DNA of 64,000 nucleotides from Herbidospora solisilvae (GTDB taxonomy: Bacteria > Actinomycetota > Actinomycetes > Streptosporangiales > Streptosporangiaceae). How positions within the stretch are numbered: position 1 is the stretch's first letter; each line of letters starts with the position of its first letter. The position numbers were made by a program, and so were the translations under genes. The DNA lies in the NCBI RefSeq assembly GCF_009901565.1, contig NZ_WXEW01000002.1, forward strand, positions 620,001 to 684,000, read 5' to 3'. Positions 8,828 to 17,121 of this stretch are shown piece by piece. A model generated the notes under the pieces. The model worked only from the letters and a program-made list of their open reading frames with translations, had not been told where the DNA came from and made no database searches.

Positions 8828-9655
8828 ATGAAGCTCTCCGACATCCGGATCTACCCCGTCAAGTCGGTGACGGGGATCCGGCTCGACCACGCCAAGGTCC
8901 TTCCGTGGGGCCTCGAAGGCGACCGCCGGTGGGCCGTCGTCGACGACAAGGGAGACGGCTACTGGTCAGGTGAGAACCCGGAGTATCTCTCCGTCCGGGC
9001 CGTCAACGCCCCGGAGGGCGGGCTGGTCCTCAATGCGCCGGGGCTCGAGGAGCTCACGGTCCCGCCCGCCGACGGGCCGCTGGTGCCCGTCTACTTCCAC
9101 GGGCTCGACGAGGCCATGCTCGCGCACGACGACGCCCATGAATGGTTCACCCGGCTCCTGGGCAAACCGGCCAGACTTGTCTACCTCGACGATCCCAACC
9201 GCCGGCACATCGTCGACTACCACGGCGGGCTCCCCGGCGAGGTGGTCAGCTTCGCCTGGGACGCCCCGCTGCTGCTCGTCACCCGCGACTCCCTGGCGCG
9301 TCTCGACGACTGGATCGCCGAGGGCGCCATCGAGCGGCAGGAGGCCACGCCCCGGCCGCTCGACGTCGCCCGTTTCCGGCCGAGTGTGGTCGTCGAGGGG
9401 TTCGCGCCGTTCGAGGAGGACACCTGGACGTCGGTGCGCATCGGCGAGGTCGACTTCCGCGTCTCCGAGCTCTGCGACCGCTGCTTGGTCACCCTCTGGG
9501 ACCCGCAGACGCGGGAGCGCGGCAAGGAACCCCTCCGCACGCTGGCCAAACACCGCAGATGGGACGGCAAGACCTGGTTCGGCATCCGGCTGGTCCCGAA
9601 GAACCTGGGCGAACTCAGGGTCGGCGACCCGGTGGTGCCGGTCGTCAGGACGTGA
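8828..9655 (+). CDS. MOSC domain protein (mARC/YcbX-like)
   Basis: 275 residues. Residues 1-115 match the MOSC N-terminal beta barrel (LSDIRIYPVKSVTGIRLDHA, GLEGDRRWAVVD). The remainder is the MOSC domain, including SELCDRCLVTLWDPQT near residue 215. In mARC and YcbX proteins the cysteine of the CxRC motif binds the molybdenum cofactor, so reduction of N-hydroxylated compounds is a plausible role (family knowledge). The partner flavoprotein is not nearby. The stop overlaps the convergent helicase gene by 11 bases. Confidence 0.85.
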   Translation: MKLSDIRIYPVKSVTGIRLDHAKVLPWGLEGDRRWAVVDDKGDGYWSGENPEYLSVRAVNAPEGGLVLNAPGLEELTVPPADGPLVPVYFHGLDEAMLAHDDAHEWFTRLLGKPARLVYLDDPNRRHIVDYHGGLPGEVVSFAWDAPLLLVTRDSLARLDDWIAEGAIERQEATPRPLDVARFRPSVVVEGFAPFEEDTWTSVRIGEVDFRVSELCDRCLVTLWDPQTRERGKEPLRTLAKHRRWDGKTWFGIRLVPKNLGELRVGDPVVPVVRT

Positions 9656-11609
9656 GCCGCTTCAGCGCCGCCCGGACCACCGCGGGGTCGGTCGTGCGCC
9701 AGTAGGGCGGCAGCGAGTTCAGCAGGAAGCCGCTGTAACGGGCCGTCGCCAGGCGGGGGTCGAGGACGGCGATCACGCCCCGGTCGTCCATCGACCGCAG
9801 CAGGCGGCCGGCGCCCTGCGCCAGCAGCAGCGCGGCGTGGGTGGCCGCGACCGACATGAAGCCGTTGCCGCCCTTGGCGGCCACGTGGCGCTGCCGCGCG
9901 GAGGTCAGCGGGTCGTCGGGGCGGGGGAACGGGATGCGGTCGATGATGACGCAGGTCAGCGACGGGCCGGGGACGTCGACGCCCTGCCAGAGCGACAGGG
10001 TGCCGAACAGGCAGGTCTCGGGGTCGGCGGCGAACTGCTTCACCAGGAGCGACGTCGAGTCGTCGCCCTGGCACAGCAGCGGCACCGACAGCCGGTCGCG
10101 CAGCGCCTCGGTCGCCGCCTTGGCGGCGCGCATCGAGGAGAACAACCCGAGGGTCCGGCCGCCGGCCGCCTCGACCAGCTCGACCATCTCCTGGATGTAG
10201 GCCTCGGGCAGGCCGTCGCGGCCCGGCTGGGGGAGGTGCTTGGCGACGTAGAGGATGCCGGAGCGCCCGTGGTCGAACGGGGAGCCGACGTCGAGGCCGC
10301 TCCAGTCGTCGTTCTTGCCCAGGCCCCACTGGGCTGCCATGCCGTCGAAGGTGCCGCCGAGCGCCAGGGTGGCGGAGGTCAGCACGACGGTCCGGTCGCC
10401 GAACAGCTTGTCGCGGAGCATGCCGCCCACCGACAGGGGCGCGACCCGCAGCGTCGGGGGGACCCGGCCGGAACCCTCCTCCAGCCACACCACCTCGGCC
10501 CGGTCGACCTCGGAGTCGCCGCCGAACGCGTCGAGCATGCGCTGCGCGGTGTCGTGGACCTCGTCGAGCGCCGTGAACGCCGCCTTCTTCGCCCCGGCGC
10601 CCTCGGGGTCGTCCTTGTCGGCGGTGCGGGAGCCGAGGGCGGTGATGCAGGCGAAGGCCGCGTCGCGCACGAGCGCCAGGGTCAGCCCGAGCGACTGGGG
10701 CAGGTCGTCGACGCGGCCGGCGGGAGCGGCTGCGAGGAGGGAGCCGAGGTCTTCGGCCGCCTCCTGGAGGCGGTCGGCGAGGCCCTGCTCGATCAGCCGG
10801 CCGGCGCGGCGGGCCGCCAGCCCCACCGTGGATTCGGACAACTCGTCGGTGACCACGGATGTGACCCGGTCGACCAGCTCGTGGGCCTCGTCGACGACCA
10901 CGACCTGGTGTTCGGGGAGGACCTGGAAGTCCTCCATCGCGTCGATGGCCAGAAGCGCGTGGTTGGTCACCACCACGTCGGACATCCCGGCCCGTTCGCG
11001 GGCCAGCTCGGCGAAGCACTCGGACCCGCTGGGGCAGCGCTGGGCGCCCAGGCACTCGCGCGCCGACACCGAGAACTGGCGCCAGGCGATCTCGCTCACG
11101 CCCGGGACGAGTTCGTCGCGGTCGCCGGTCTCGGTCTCCTCGGCCCATTCCTGGATGCGCTGGACCATGCGGCCCGTGGCGCTCACTTCGCGGGGGTCGA
11201 AAAGCTGATCCTGTTCGTCTTCGGGCATGCCGACGGTTGACTTGTATCGGCACAGATAGTTGCGACGGCCCTTAAGAATGGCGAATTCCGGTCGATGTGG
11301 GAGTTCTTTTTCTAGGGCGTCGGCGAGCCTGGGAAGATCGCGGTCGACGAGCTGGCGCTGCAGGGCGATGGTCGCCGTGGAGACGACGACGGCGCTGTCG
11401 GAGATCGCCGCGTGCCGGATCGCCGGCACCAGATAGGCCAGCGACTTGCCGGTGCCGGTGCCCGCCTGAACTGCGAGATGGTCGCCCTTGTCGAGCGACT
11501 TCTGGACCGCCGCGGCCATGGTGACCTGCCCGGGTCTCTCGGCGCCGCCGAGCTCCCTGACGGCGATCGTGAGCAGCTCTTCTACAGTTGGCAGGTCGGA
11601 TTTCGGCAC
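9645..11609 (-). CDS. ATP-dependent DNA helicase, DinG/XPD type
   Basis: 654 residues, superfamily 2 helicase with iron-sulphur cluster. Motif I is GTGTGKSLAYL near residue 47, the DEAH box is VVDEAHELVDRV near residue 233, and motif VI is QGAGRLLRSMDDRG near residue 605. Four cysteines between motif I and the DEAH box (NYLCRY, ECLGAQRC, GSEC) fit the XPD/DinG 4Fe-4S cluster. It likely unwinds 5'-tailed or R-loop/G4 structures in repair. The GTG at 11609 is preceded by TAGCCT seven bases upstream, suggesting a leaderless transcript. Confidence 0.9.
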   Translation of the reverse strand: MPKSDLPTVEELLTIAVRELGGAERPGQVTMAAAVQKSLDKGDHLAVQAGTGTGKSLAYLVPAIRHAAISDSAVVVSTATIALQRQLVDRDLPRLADALEKELPHRPEFAILKGRRNYLCRYKSTVGMPEDEQDQLFDPREVSATGRMVQRIQEWAEETETGDRDELVPGVSEIAWRQFSVSARECLGAQRCPSGSECFAELARERAGMSDVVVTNHALLAIDAMEDFQVLPEHQVVVVDEAHELVDRVTSVVTDELSESTVGLAARRAGRLIEQGLADRLQEAAEDLGSLLAAAPAGRVDDLPQSLGLTLALVRDAAFACITALGSRTADKDDPEGAGAKKAAFTALDEVHDTAQRMLDAFGGDSEVDRAEVVWLEEGSGRVPPTLRVAPLSVGGMLRDKLFGDRTVVLTSATLALGGTFDGMAAQWGLGKNDDWSGLDVGSPFDHGRSGILYVAKHLPQPGRDGLPEAYIQEMVELVEAAGGRTLGLFSSMRAAKAATEALRDRLSVPLLCQGDDSTSLLVKQFAADPETCLFGTLSLWQGVDVPGPSLTCVIIDRIPFPRPDDPLTSARQRHVAAKGGNGFMSVAATHAALLLAQGAGRLLRSMDDRGVIAVLDPRLATARYSGFLLNSLPPYWRTTDPAVVRAALKRLTS

Positions 11610-11615
11610 CCCGAA

Positions 11616-11621
11616 AGGCTA
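11616..11621 (-). promoter_or_regulatory. -10 box of a leaderless promoter (helicase gene)
   Basis: On the minus strand TAGCCT is separated by six bases (TTCGGG) from the GTG start of the helicase gene, with no ribosome site. Confidence 0.45.
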
Positions 11622-11848
11622 GCGCCCGCCACCGACAACGGCGTGCTGTTATCGGACCGTGACCGCCGGACCACATCCCGGAGTTCGGGGGTGCGAAGGG
11701 GAGTTCCCGTGGCACACTGGCCACACGGGGCGCTGGGTCAAAGACGATCTACCTCGGGCGGAAACGGGGTGACCCGACCAATCCGAGACGGGCGTTTCTG
11801 TAGGGTTTCATGAGGTCGAGTGGACGGATAAGGGCAGGTAAAGGCACT

Positions 11849-13054
11849 ATGTCTGTCATGTCGGAAGTCGTCCCGCTGCCATCCTTCGGCGAGGTTTTCT
11901 TTGACGCCCGAGGTCAGGACCGCGTTCTGCGGGTGACCTGGCACGAGGGGACCCTCGTTCTCAGTCTGTGGCGGGGCGAGATGTGCACCGCCAGTTTCCG
12001 CATGCCCATGGACGACGTCGGCCGCCTCCTGGAGACCCTCCAGATCGGCTACGCCGAGGCCACGGGGCAGACGACGCCGGGCCCCGACCAGCCCGGCACG
12101 GGTCCCTTCCCGGCGCCCGACCTGGCCGACTACCCGGGTGAATATCCCGGCACGGGGCAATACTCGCGCCCGCCGGCCCCCGAGCAGCAGCCCCAGCAGC
12201 CCATGGCGCCGCAGCAGCCGCCGTTCCCGCCCTTCCCGCAGGAACAGCAGCCCATGCCGGTCGGCTACGACCCGAACCCCTACCCCGAGGCCACCCCCGC
12301 CTACGGCCAGCCCGCCCCGGCCCCGGCCGCGCTCGGCCCCAACGACGTGCTGGTCGCCCGGGGCGCCCCCACGCGCGACCGCCTCGTCGCCGTCGACCAG
12401 CAGGCCCCGCCGCGTGAGCGGCCGCGCCGCCAGGCCCCGCAGCCCGACTTCCCGCCGTTCGACGGACAGGTCCCGGCCGAGCCGGTCTACCAGTTCCCCT
12501 CGCCCATCCCGGGACGCCCGGCCTACCAGTTCGACGCCGAGCCCGACGCCGAGGCGGCCCAGCACCAGCAGCAGCCCTTCCCCGGCGACGTCTACCAGGC
12601 CGACGCAACGGTCTACCAGACCGGCAGCTACCAGCCCCCGCAGGTCCAGCAGCCGCCGATGCCGCCGCAGATGCCCCCGCAGCAGATGCCGCCCCAGCAG
12701 CCCTACCAGCAGTTCCCGCCGGAGCAGCGCCCCCACCTGGTGCAGGCGGCCCCGCCGTTCCCGCCGGAGCCGTACGCCCCCGACCCCCAGGCCTACCCGC
12801 CGGGCTACGCCCAGGGGGCGGTCTACTCCACCGACCCGTCGTTCCAGGTCCCGCCGGGGCAGCAGCAGTATCCGCCGCAGCAGTACGCCGACCCCCGCTA
12901 CCAGCAGCAGCCGCCGCAGCAGGGCGTCGACCCCAACGACCCGCTGGGTCTCGGCCCGGTCTCGCGGCCCTATGTCGAGGGGCAGCCGCCCATGTACTCC
13001 ACGGGTGAGCGGGTCCGTCCCGAGGGCGCCGACGAGAGGCGTGACTGGAGCTAG
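11849..13054 (+). CDS. Hypothetical protein with Pro/Gln-rich C-terminal region
   Basis: 401 residues. The first 75 form a compact domain (VVPLPSFGEVFFDARGQ, LRVTWHEGTLVLSLWRGEMC, MPMDDVGRLLETLQIGY) common in actinobacterial proteins but of unknown function. The rest is low-complexity, rich in Pro, Gln and Tyr, with many PPQQ and YQ clusters, and is probably disordered. No signal peptide or membrane helix. ATG 11849 is preferred because the conserved domain starts there; ATG 11858 is possible. The 239 bases upstream, shared with the divergent helicase gene, hold both promoters and no other gene. Its stop is 28 bases before the antiporter. Confidence 0.65.
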   Translation: MSVMSEVVPLPSFGEVFFDARGQDRVLRVTWHEGTLVLSLWRGEMCTASFRMPMDDVGRLLETLQIGYAEATGQTTPGPDQPGTGPFPAPDLADYPGEYPGTGQYSRPPAPEQQPQQPMAPQQPPFPPFPQEQQPMPVGYDPNPYPEATPAYGQPAPAPAALGPNDVLVARGAPTRDRLVAVDQQAPPRERPRRQAPQPDFPPFDGQVPAEPVYQFPSPIPGRPAYQFDAEPDAEAAQHQQQPFPGDVYQADATVYQTGSYQPPQVQQPPMPPQMPPQQMPPQQPYQQFPPEQRPHLVQAAPPFPPEPYAPDPQAYPPGYAQGAVYSTDPSFQVPPGQQQYPPQQYADPRYQQQPPQQGVDPNDPLGLGPVSRPYVEGQPPMYSTGERVRPEGADERRDWS

Positions 13055-13082
13055 TCGTTGAGGGACATACGATGACCGCTTG

Positions 13083-14669
13083 ATGGAAGCGATCACAATT
13101 CTCCAGTTGCTGGCCCTCCCCGCCGGTGCGCTCGCGGTCTCCGCGCTGGCCCGGCGGATGGACTGGAATGTCCCTCTGCTTCTCGTACTCACCGGGTTGA
13201 TCGCGTCGATCCTCCCGTTCGTGCCGGAATACGAACTGAGCTCGGAGATCGTGCTCTTCGTGTTCCTGCCGCCGCTGCTCTACTCGGCCGCCCTCGACAG
13301 CTCCTACCTGCGGCTGCGCGACGTGAAGCGGCCGGTCATGCTGCTGTCGATCGGGCTGGTGCTGTTCAGCACCGCCGTGGTCGCCACGGTGACCTACCTG
13401 CTGGTGCCCGAGCTCACCATCCCGGCGGCGATCGCCTTCGGCGCGATCGTGGCGCCGCCCGACGCCGTCGCGGCCGTGGCCGTCGGACGCAAGCTGGGCC
13501 TGCCGCGCCGGGTCATGACCGTCTTGATCGGTGAGAGCCTGTTCAACGACGCGACCGCGCTGACCGCCTACCGGGTCGCGGTCGGGGCCATCGCGGGCGG
13601 CAGCGTGAGCTTCCTGGCGGCGGGCGGGGAGTTCCTGTTCGCGGCGGGGGTCGGGCTGGCCATCGGGCTGGCCATCGCCTGGGTCGTGGGCCGCATCCTG
13701 ACCCGGATCTCCGACGCCCTGGTGGCCAACTCGATCTCGCTGCTGGTGCCCTGGGGCGCCTACCTGGCGGCGGAGGTCGTGCACGCCTCGGGCGTGATCT
13801 CCGTGGTCGTGGTGGGCATCTACCTCGGCCACCAGATGAGCCGCACCTCCTACGGCACCCGCTTGTTGTCGGCCGCCGTGTGGCAGGTGATGGACTTCCT
13901 GCTTGAGGGCATCGTCTTCGCCCTGATCGGGCTGCAGCTGCTCCCGCTGATCGCCGGGCTGCAGGGTTACGAGCCCGCCACGGTCGGCATGTACGCCCTG
14001 GTGCTGTTCCTGGTGACGGTGCTGAGCCGGGTGGTCTGGATGGTGCCCAGCGCCTACCTGCCGAGGATCCTGTCCAAGAAGGTCCGGGCCAGGGAGCCCA
14101 AGGTGCCCTGGCAGAACGTGGCGACGCTGAGCTGGGCGGGAATGCGCGGCGTGGTGTCACTGGCGGCGGCGTTCGCGCTGCCCGCCGACGTGCCGCAGCG
14201 CGATCTGCTGCTGTTCCTGACCTTCGCCGTGGTGATCGGCACCCTGGTCGTCCAGGGGCTGTCGTTCCCGTGGCTGATCCGCAAGCTGGGGATCTCCAAC
14301 GAGCGCGAGCGGTTCGAAGACGACCTGTCGGAGGCGGCCGCGCAGCAGGCCGCGGCGGCGGCGGCCACGAAACGGCTCGACGAGCTGGTGGCCGAAGGGG
14401 TGCTCGACATCCACGAGGAGGTCGTGCAGGGGCTCCGCGACCGTTCGGAGCGGGTGGCGCGGATGGCCTGGGAGCGGCTCGGCGGCGGCACCGGGCCCGA
14501 GGGCGAGGAGACGCCCGCGACCGTCTACCGGCGGTTGCGCCGGGAGATGCTCGCCGCCGAGCGGGCGGTCTTCATCAGGCTCCGCGACCAGCGCAGGATC
14601 GACGACGAGGTGCTGCGCCGGATCATGTCGGAACTCGACTTCGAAGAGGCCACCCTGGAGCGCGACTAA
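13083..14669 (+). CDS. Na+/H+ antiporter, CPA1 family
   Basis: 528 residues. About twelve hydrophobic segments span residues 1-400, followed by a 125-residue charged cytoplasmic tail. FGAIVAPPDAVAAVAVGR and IGESLFNDATAL match the conserved ion-binding regions of NhaP/NHE-type exchangers (the ND pair of the latter is the transport site). It probably exports Na+ or K+ for protons in pH or salt homeostasis. ATG 13083 gives the natural hydrophobic start; TACGAT at 13068-13073 may be its -10 box. The gene converges on a UBP zinc-finger gene, overlapping by four bases. Confidence 0.9.
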   Translation: MEAITILQLLALPAGALAVSALARRMDWNVPLLLVLTGLIASILPFVPEYELSSEIVLFVFLPPLLYSAALDSSYLRLRDVKRPVMLLSIGLVLFSTAVVATVTYLLVPELTIPAAIAFGAIVAPPDAVAAVAVGRKLGLPRRVMTVLIGESLFNDATALTAYRVAVGAIAGGSVSFLAAGGEFLFAAGVGLAIGLAIAWVVGRILTRISDALVANSISLLVPWGAYLAAEVVHASGVISVVVVGIYLGHQMSRTSYGTRLLSAAVWQVMDFLLEGIVFALIGLQLLPLIAGLQGYEPATVGMYALVLFLVTVLSRVVWMVPSAYLPRILSKKVRAREPKVPWQNVATLSWAGMRGVVSLAAAFALPADVPQRDLLLFLTFAVVIGTLVVQGLSFPWLIRKLGISNERERFEDDLSEAAAQQAAAAAATKRLDELVAEGVLDIHEEVVQGLRDRSERVARMAWERLGGGTGPEGEETPATVYRRLRREMLAAERAVFIRLRDQRRIDDEVLRRIMSELDFEEATLERD

Positions 14670-14923
14670 CCCATCACGTTGTCGATGAAGCACCACTTCC
14701 ACGCCTCACCCGGTTCGAACGACTGCATGACCGGGTGATCGGAGTTCTTGTAGTGGGCGGTGGCATGCCGGCGGGGCGAGGAGTCGCAGCAGCCGATATG
14801 CCCGCAGTCAAGACACTTACGCAGGTGGACCCACCGGGTGCCCTCGCGCAGGCACTCCTCGCACCCCTGCGGGGAGGTCGGCTTCGGGTCCCCGGCGACC
14901 TGCAGATGTTCGCACATTCCCAT
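14666..14923 (-). CDS. UBP-type zinc-finger protein
   Basis: 85 residues consisting almost only of a ubiquitin-protease-type (ZnF-UBP) zinc finger: CEHL at the start, CEECLREG, LRKCLDCGHIGCC, then spaced histidines in RRHATAHYKNSDHP. The Cys/His spacing can bind two or three zinc ions. In eukaryotes this fold binds ubiquitin's C terminus; its bacterial role is not established. Stand-alone or fused copies occur with CPA1 antiporters in actinobacteria (family recollection), consistent with the convergent antiporter here. ATG 14923 is chosen because TACGAT lies seven bases upstream. Confidence 0.85.
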   Translation of the reverse strand: MGMCEHLQVAGDPKPTSPQGCEECLREGTRWVHLRKCLDCGHIGCCDSSPRRHATAHYKNSDHPVMQSFEPGEAWKWCFIDNVMG

Positions 14924-14930
14924 GCTTTTG

Positions 14931-14936
14931 ATCGTA
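14931..14936 (-). promoter_or_regulatory. -10 box of a leaderless promoter (zinc-finger gene)
   Basis: Minus-strand TACGAT is followed by seven bases and then the ATG at 14923; no ribosome site is present. Confidence 0.5.
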
Positions 14937-15005
14937 CGACGCCGCGTCCGGCACAATCCGACCTGCCCCTTTGTGATGGGGCGCTTGGGGCAGGTTCGCG
15001 TGCAT

Positions 15006-15011
15006 TAGGCT
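15006..15011 (+). promoter_or_regulatory. -10 box of a leaderless promoter (lipoprotein gene)
   Basis: TAGGCT precedes the ATG at 15019 by seven bases. A TTGGGG stretch at 14985-14990 may act as a weak -35 with short spacing. Confidence 0.5.
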
Positions 15012-15018
15012 CCAGGCC

Positions 15019-15408
15019 ATGCGACTCCTCCCTCTTGCCGCGGTCCCGCTTACGCTCGTGCTGCTCACCGGTTGCGGCGAGCTCAACGAGATCACCGGGG
15101 CGATCGACAAGACGCAGCAGTGTATCCAGGCCGCCGGAATCGTGACCGAGACCGTGCAGAAGGTGACCGGCCTCGCGAGCGACCCGCAGGCCGTCGAGAC
15201 GGCCCTCGCCGACGGCGCGAACAAGCTGGAGAACCTGGCCAACGACGCGGCCAACACGACCCTCGCCGACGCGGCCAACGACGTCGCCGCCAAGCTCAAC
15301 TCCTTCGACATCCAGGATGCCAACGACGCCGTCGACGCCCTCCAGAAACTCGCCGCCGACTCCGTCCAGTGGGCCGAGACGCTCACCTCCGCCTGCGCCG
15401 GGGAATGA
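15019..15408 (+). CDS. Small lipoprotein
   Basis: 129 residues with a lipoprotein signal: basic MR, a hydrophobic core and the lipobox LLTGC with Cys at residue 19. The mature part is Ala/Asp/Asn-rich and looks helical, with repeated ANDAANTTLADAAND-type stretches. Two further cysteines (residues about 34 and 126) could pair. No enzymatic motif; anchoring to the outer face of the membrane is predicted, function unknown. A perfect inverted repeat follows the stop. Confidence 0.75.
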   Translation: MRLLPLAAVPLTLVLLTGCGELNEITGAIDKTQQCIQAAGIVTETVQKVTGLASDPQAVETALADGANKLENLANDAANTTLADAANDVAAKLNSFDIQDANDAVDALQKLAADSVQWAETLTSACAGE

Positions 15409-15410
15409 CG

Positions 15411-15435
15411 AATTCCGGCAAGCCATGCCGGAATT
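15411..15435 (+). terminator. Inverted repeat after the lipoprotein gene
   Basis: AATTCCGGC and GCCGGAATT form a perfect 9-bp stem with a 7-base loop, two bases after the lipoprotein stop. There is no T-run, so it may be a non-canonical terminator or a transcript end protector. Confidence 0.5.
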
Positions 15436-15457
15436 GCGGTGAAATATCCTTTTCGGT

Positions 15458-15790
15458 ATGGACGGTAAAGAACCGGACCCCCGGTTCACCCTGGCGAACG
15501 AACGCACCTATCTGACGTGGTTGAGCACCTCCCTCGCGCTGTGCGCCGGGGGAGTCGCCATGGCCGCCGTGCCGCCCGACCTCTTCGTCCCCTGGGTCCG
15601 CACCGCGCTCGCCGTCGTCCTCGTGCTGCTCTCGGCCCTGGCGGCGGCGTTCGCCTATCCGCGCTGGCGCAAGGTGCAGACGGCCCTGCGCCGCGCCGAA
15701 CCCCTCCCGCCGCCGAGGCTGGCGCCCCTCTTCGGGTACGGCGTGGCGGGTGTCGCCGTGCTGGCGCTGGTGCTGATCCTTGTCGGCTGA
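15458..15790 (+). CDS. DUF202-type membrane protein
   Basis: 110 residues with three hydrophobic segments (about 23-41, 46-65, 88-108). The N-terminal RFTLANERTYLTWLSTSLAL is the typical DUF202 (YidH-like) signature of a charged LANERTYLxWxRT segment before the first helix. Cytoplasmic-membrane protein of unknown role. Its stop lies inside the start of a second DUF202 gene. Confidence 0.8.
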   Translation: MDGKEPDPRFTLANERTYLTWLSTSLALCAGGVAMAAVPPDLFVPWVRTALAVVLVLLSALAAAFAYPRWRKVQTALRRAEPLPPPRLAPLFGYGVAGVAVLALVLILVG

Positions 15791-16103
15791 GAGCTGGGAT
15801 CCCGGCCTGCAGAGTGAACGCACCCGCCTGGCGTGGGTCCGCACCGCCACCGCGCTGGCGACCCTGGGGCTCGGCGGGGCGGGCGTGACGGCCCGGTCCT
15901 CGGGCCATCCCGTGGCGATCGTGTTCTTCGGGGTCGCGGCGCTGCTGGGGGCGGTCACGCTGCTCCGTACGGGACGGCGGTTCCGGCAGGTGCAGGAGGC
16001 GCTGCACCAGGAGCGCCCGTTCGAGCACGGCGGCGACGCGCTGACCCTGTGGTTCGGGGTGCTGGCGGCGGTGGTGGGAGGCTTGGTTTTCGTGGTCTTC
16101 TGA
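15780..16103 (+). CDS. Second DUF202-type membrane protein
   Basis: 107 residues and the same layout as the upstream gene: SERTRLAWVRTATALATLGLG is the DUF202 signature, followed by two more membrane helices. The TTG start at 15780 overlaps the previous gene by 11 bases, implying coupled translation and possibly a heteromeric membrane complex. Such tandem DUF202 pairs are known in actinobacteria; function remains unknown. Confidence 0.78.
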   Translation: MSAESWDPGLQSERTRLAWVRTATALATLGLGGAGVTARSSGHPVAIVFFGVAALLGAVTLLRTGRRFRQVQEALHQERPFEHGGDALTLWFGVLAAVVGGLVFVVF

Positions 16104-16135
16104 CCCCTTTTGCCGGGTGGTGACCGTCGGCTCCA

Positions 16136-16141
16136 TAGCCT
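16136..16141 (+). promoter_or_regulatory. -10 box of a leaderless promoter (oxidoreductase gene)
   Basis: TAGCCT is followed by seven bases and ATG 16149, without a ribosome site. Confidence 0.45.
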
Positions 16142-16148
16142 GCTGGGT

Positions 16149-17111
16149 ATGCGTGCCATCGCCACCAGCGGCGGGGGCCTCGTCGACGTCGAGGTGCCCG
16201 AGCCCACACTCCGCCCGCATGACCTGCTCGTCCGGGTCGAGGCCGTCTCGGTCAACCCGGCCGACGTGAAGATCGCCGCGGGCGCGGGGGACGAGCGGCG
16301 CATCCTGGGGTTCGACGCCGCCGGGACCGTCGTCAGGACCGGCCCGGAAGCCACCGGGTTCGAGCCCGGCGACGAGGTCTACTACGCCGGCGACGTCACC
16401 CGCCAGGGCGCCAACGCCGCGTTGCACGCCGTCGACGCGCGGATCGTCGGCCACCGGCCCAGGACCCTGTCGGTGGCGCAGTCGGCCGCCGTGCCGCTGA
16501 CCACGATCACGGCCTGGGAGTCGCTCTTCACCCACCTCGGGGCGCACAAGGAGACCACGGGCACGCTGCTCGTCGTCGGGGCGCCCGGCGGGGTCGGCTC
16601 GATGCTCGTGCAGCTCGCCAAGCAGCTGACGTCACTGCGGGTGATCGGCACGGCCGCGCGCGGCGAGACCCACGACTGGGTGACCCGGCTGGGCGCCGAC
16701 GCGACCGTCGACCGCCACACGCTCGTCGAGTCGGTCAAGGCTCTGGCGCCCGACGGGGTCGAGGCGGTGTTCTCGCCGTTCTCCGAGGGCAACATCGAGG
16801 CCTACGCCGAGCTCGTCAAGCCGTTCGGGCACGTCGTGGCCATCGACGACCACCACCCCGACCTCTACCCGCTCAAGTCGAAGAGCATCGCCTGGCACTG
16901 GGAGTTCATGTTCACCCACGCCATGTACGAGACCCCCGACATGGGCTCCCAGGGACGTCTCCTCGACGAGGCCGCCGCCCACTTCGACGCGGGCCGCCTG
17001 CGCTCGACGCTGACCACCGAGATCGACGACTTCACCGCGGCCGGGCTGCGCCGGGCGCACGAACTCGTCGGCGCCGGGTCGTCGATCGGCAAGGTGGTCG
17101 TGCGGCGTTAG
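16149..17111 (+). CDS. Quinone-oxidoreductase-like MDR family enzyme
   Basis: 320 residues, medium-chain dehydrogenase/reductase fold. The N-terminal GroES-like domain has VRVEAVSVNPADVKIAAG and ILGFDAAGTVV; the Rossmann domain carries the nucleotide motif VVGAPGGVGSMLVQLAKQL near residue 145. No zinc-binding cysteine cluster is visible, so a zinc-free NADPH:quinone reductase-like role is expected. The substrate is not evident. The frame continues upstream, but ATG 16149 begins the conserved fold and has a promoter-like box. It converges with the diiron protein gene. Confidence 0.82.
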   Translation: MRAIATSGGGLVDVEVPEPTLRPHDLLVRVEAVSVNPADVKIAAGAGDERRILGFDAAGTVVRTGPEATGFEPGDEVYYAGDVTRQGANAALHAVDARIVGHRPRTLSVAQSAAVPLTTITAWESLFTHLGAHKETTGTLLVVGAPGGVGSMLVQLAKQLTSLRVIGTAARGETHDWVTRLGADATVDRHTLVESVKALAPDGVEAVFSPFSEGNIEAYAELVKPFGHVVAIDDHHPDLYPLKSKSIAWHWEFMFTHAMYETPDMGSQGRLLDEAAAHFDAGRLRSTLTTEIDDFTAAGLRRAHELVGAGSSIGKVVVRR

Positions 17112-17121
17112 CCGGCCCGTG

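Noticed and set aside
9217-11253. Long minus-strand frame inside the helicase gene in another register
   Set aside because: Composition is Arg/Gly/Pro-rich and the true helicase frame carries all motifs.
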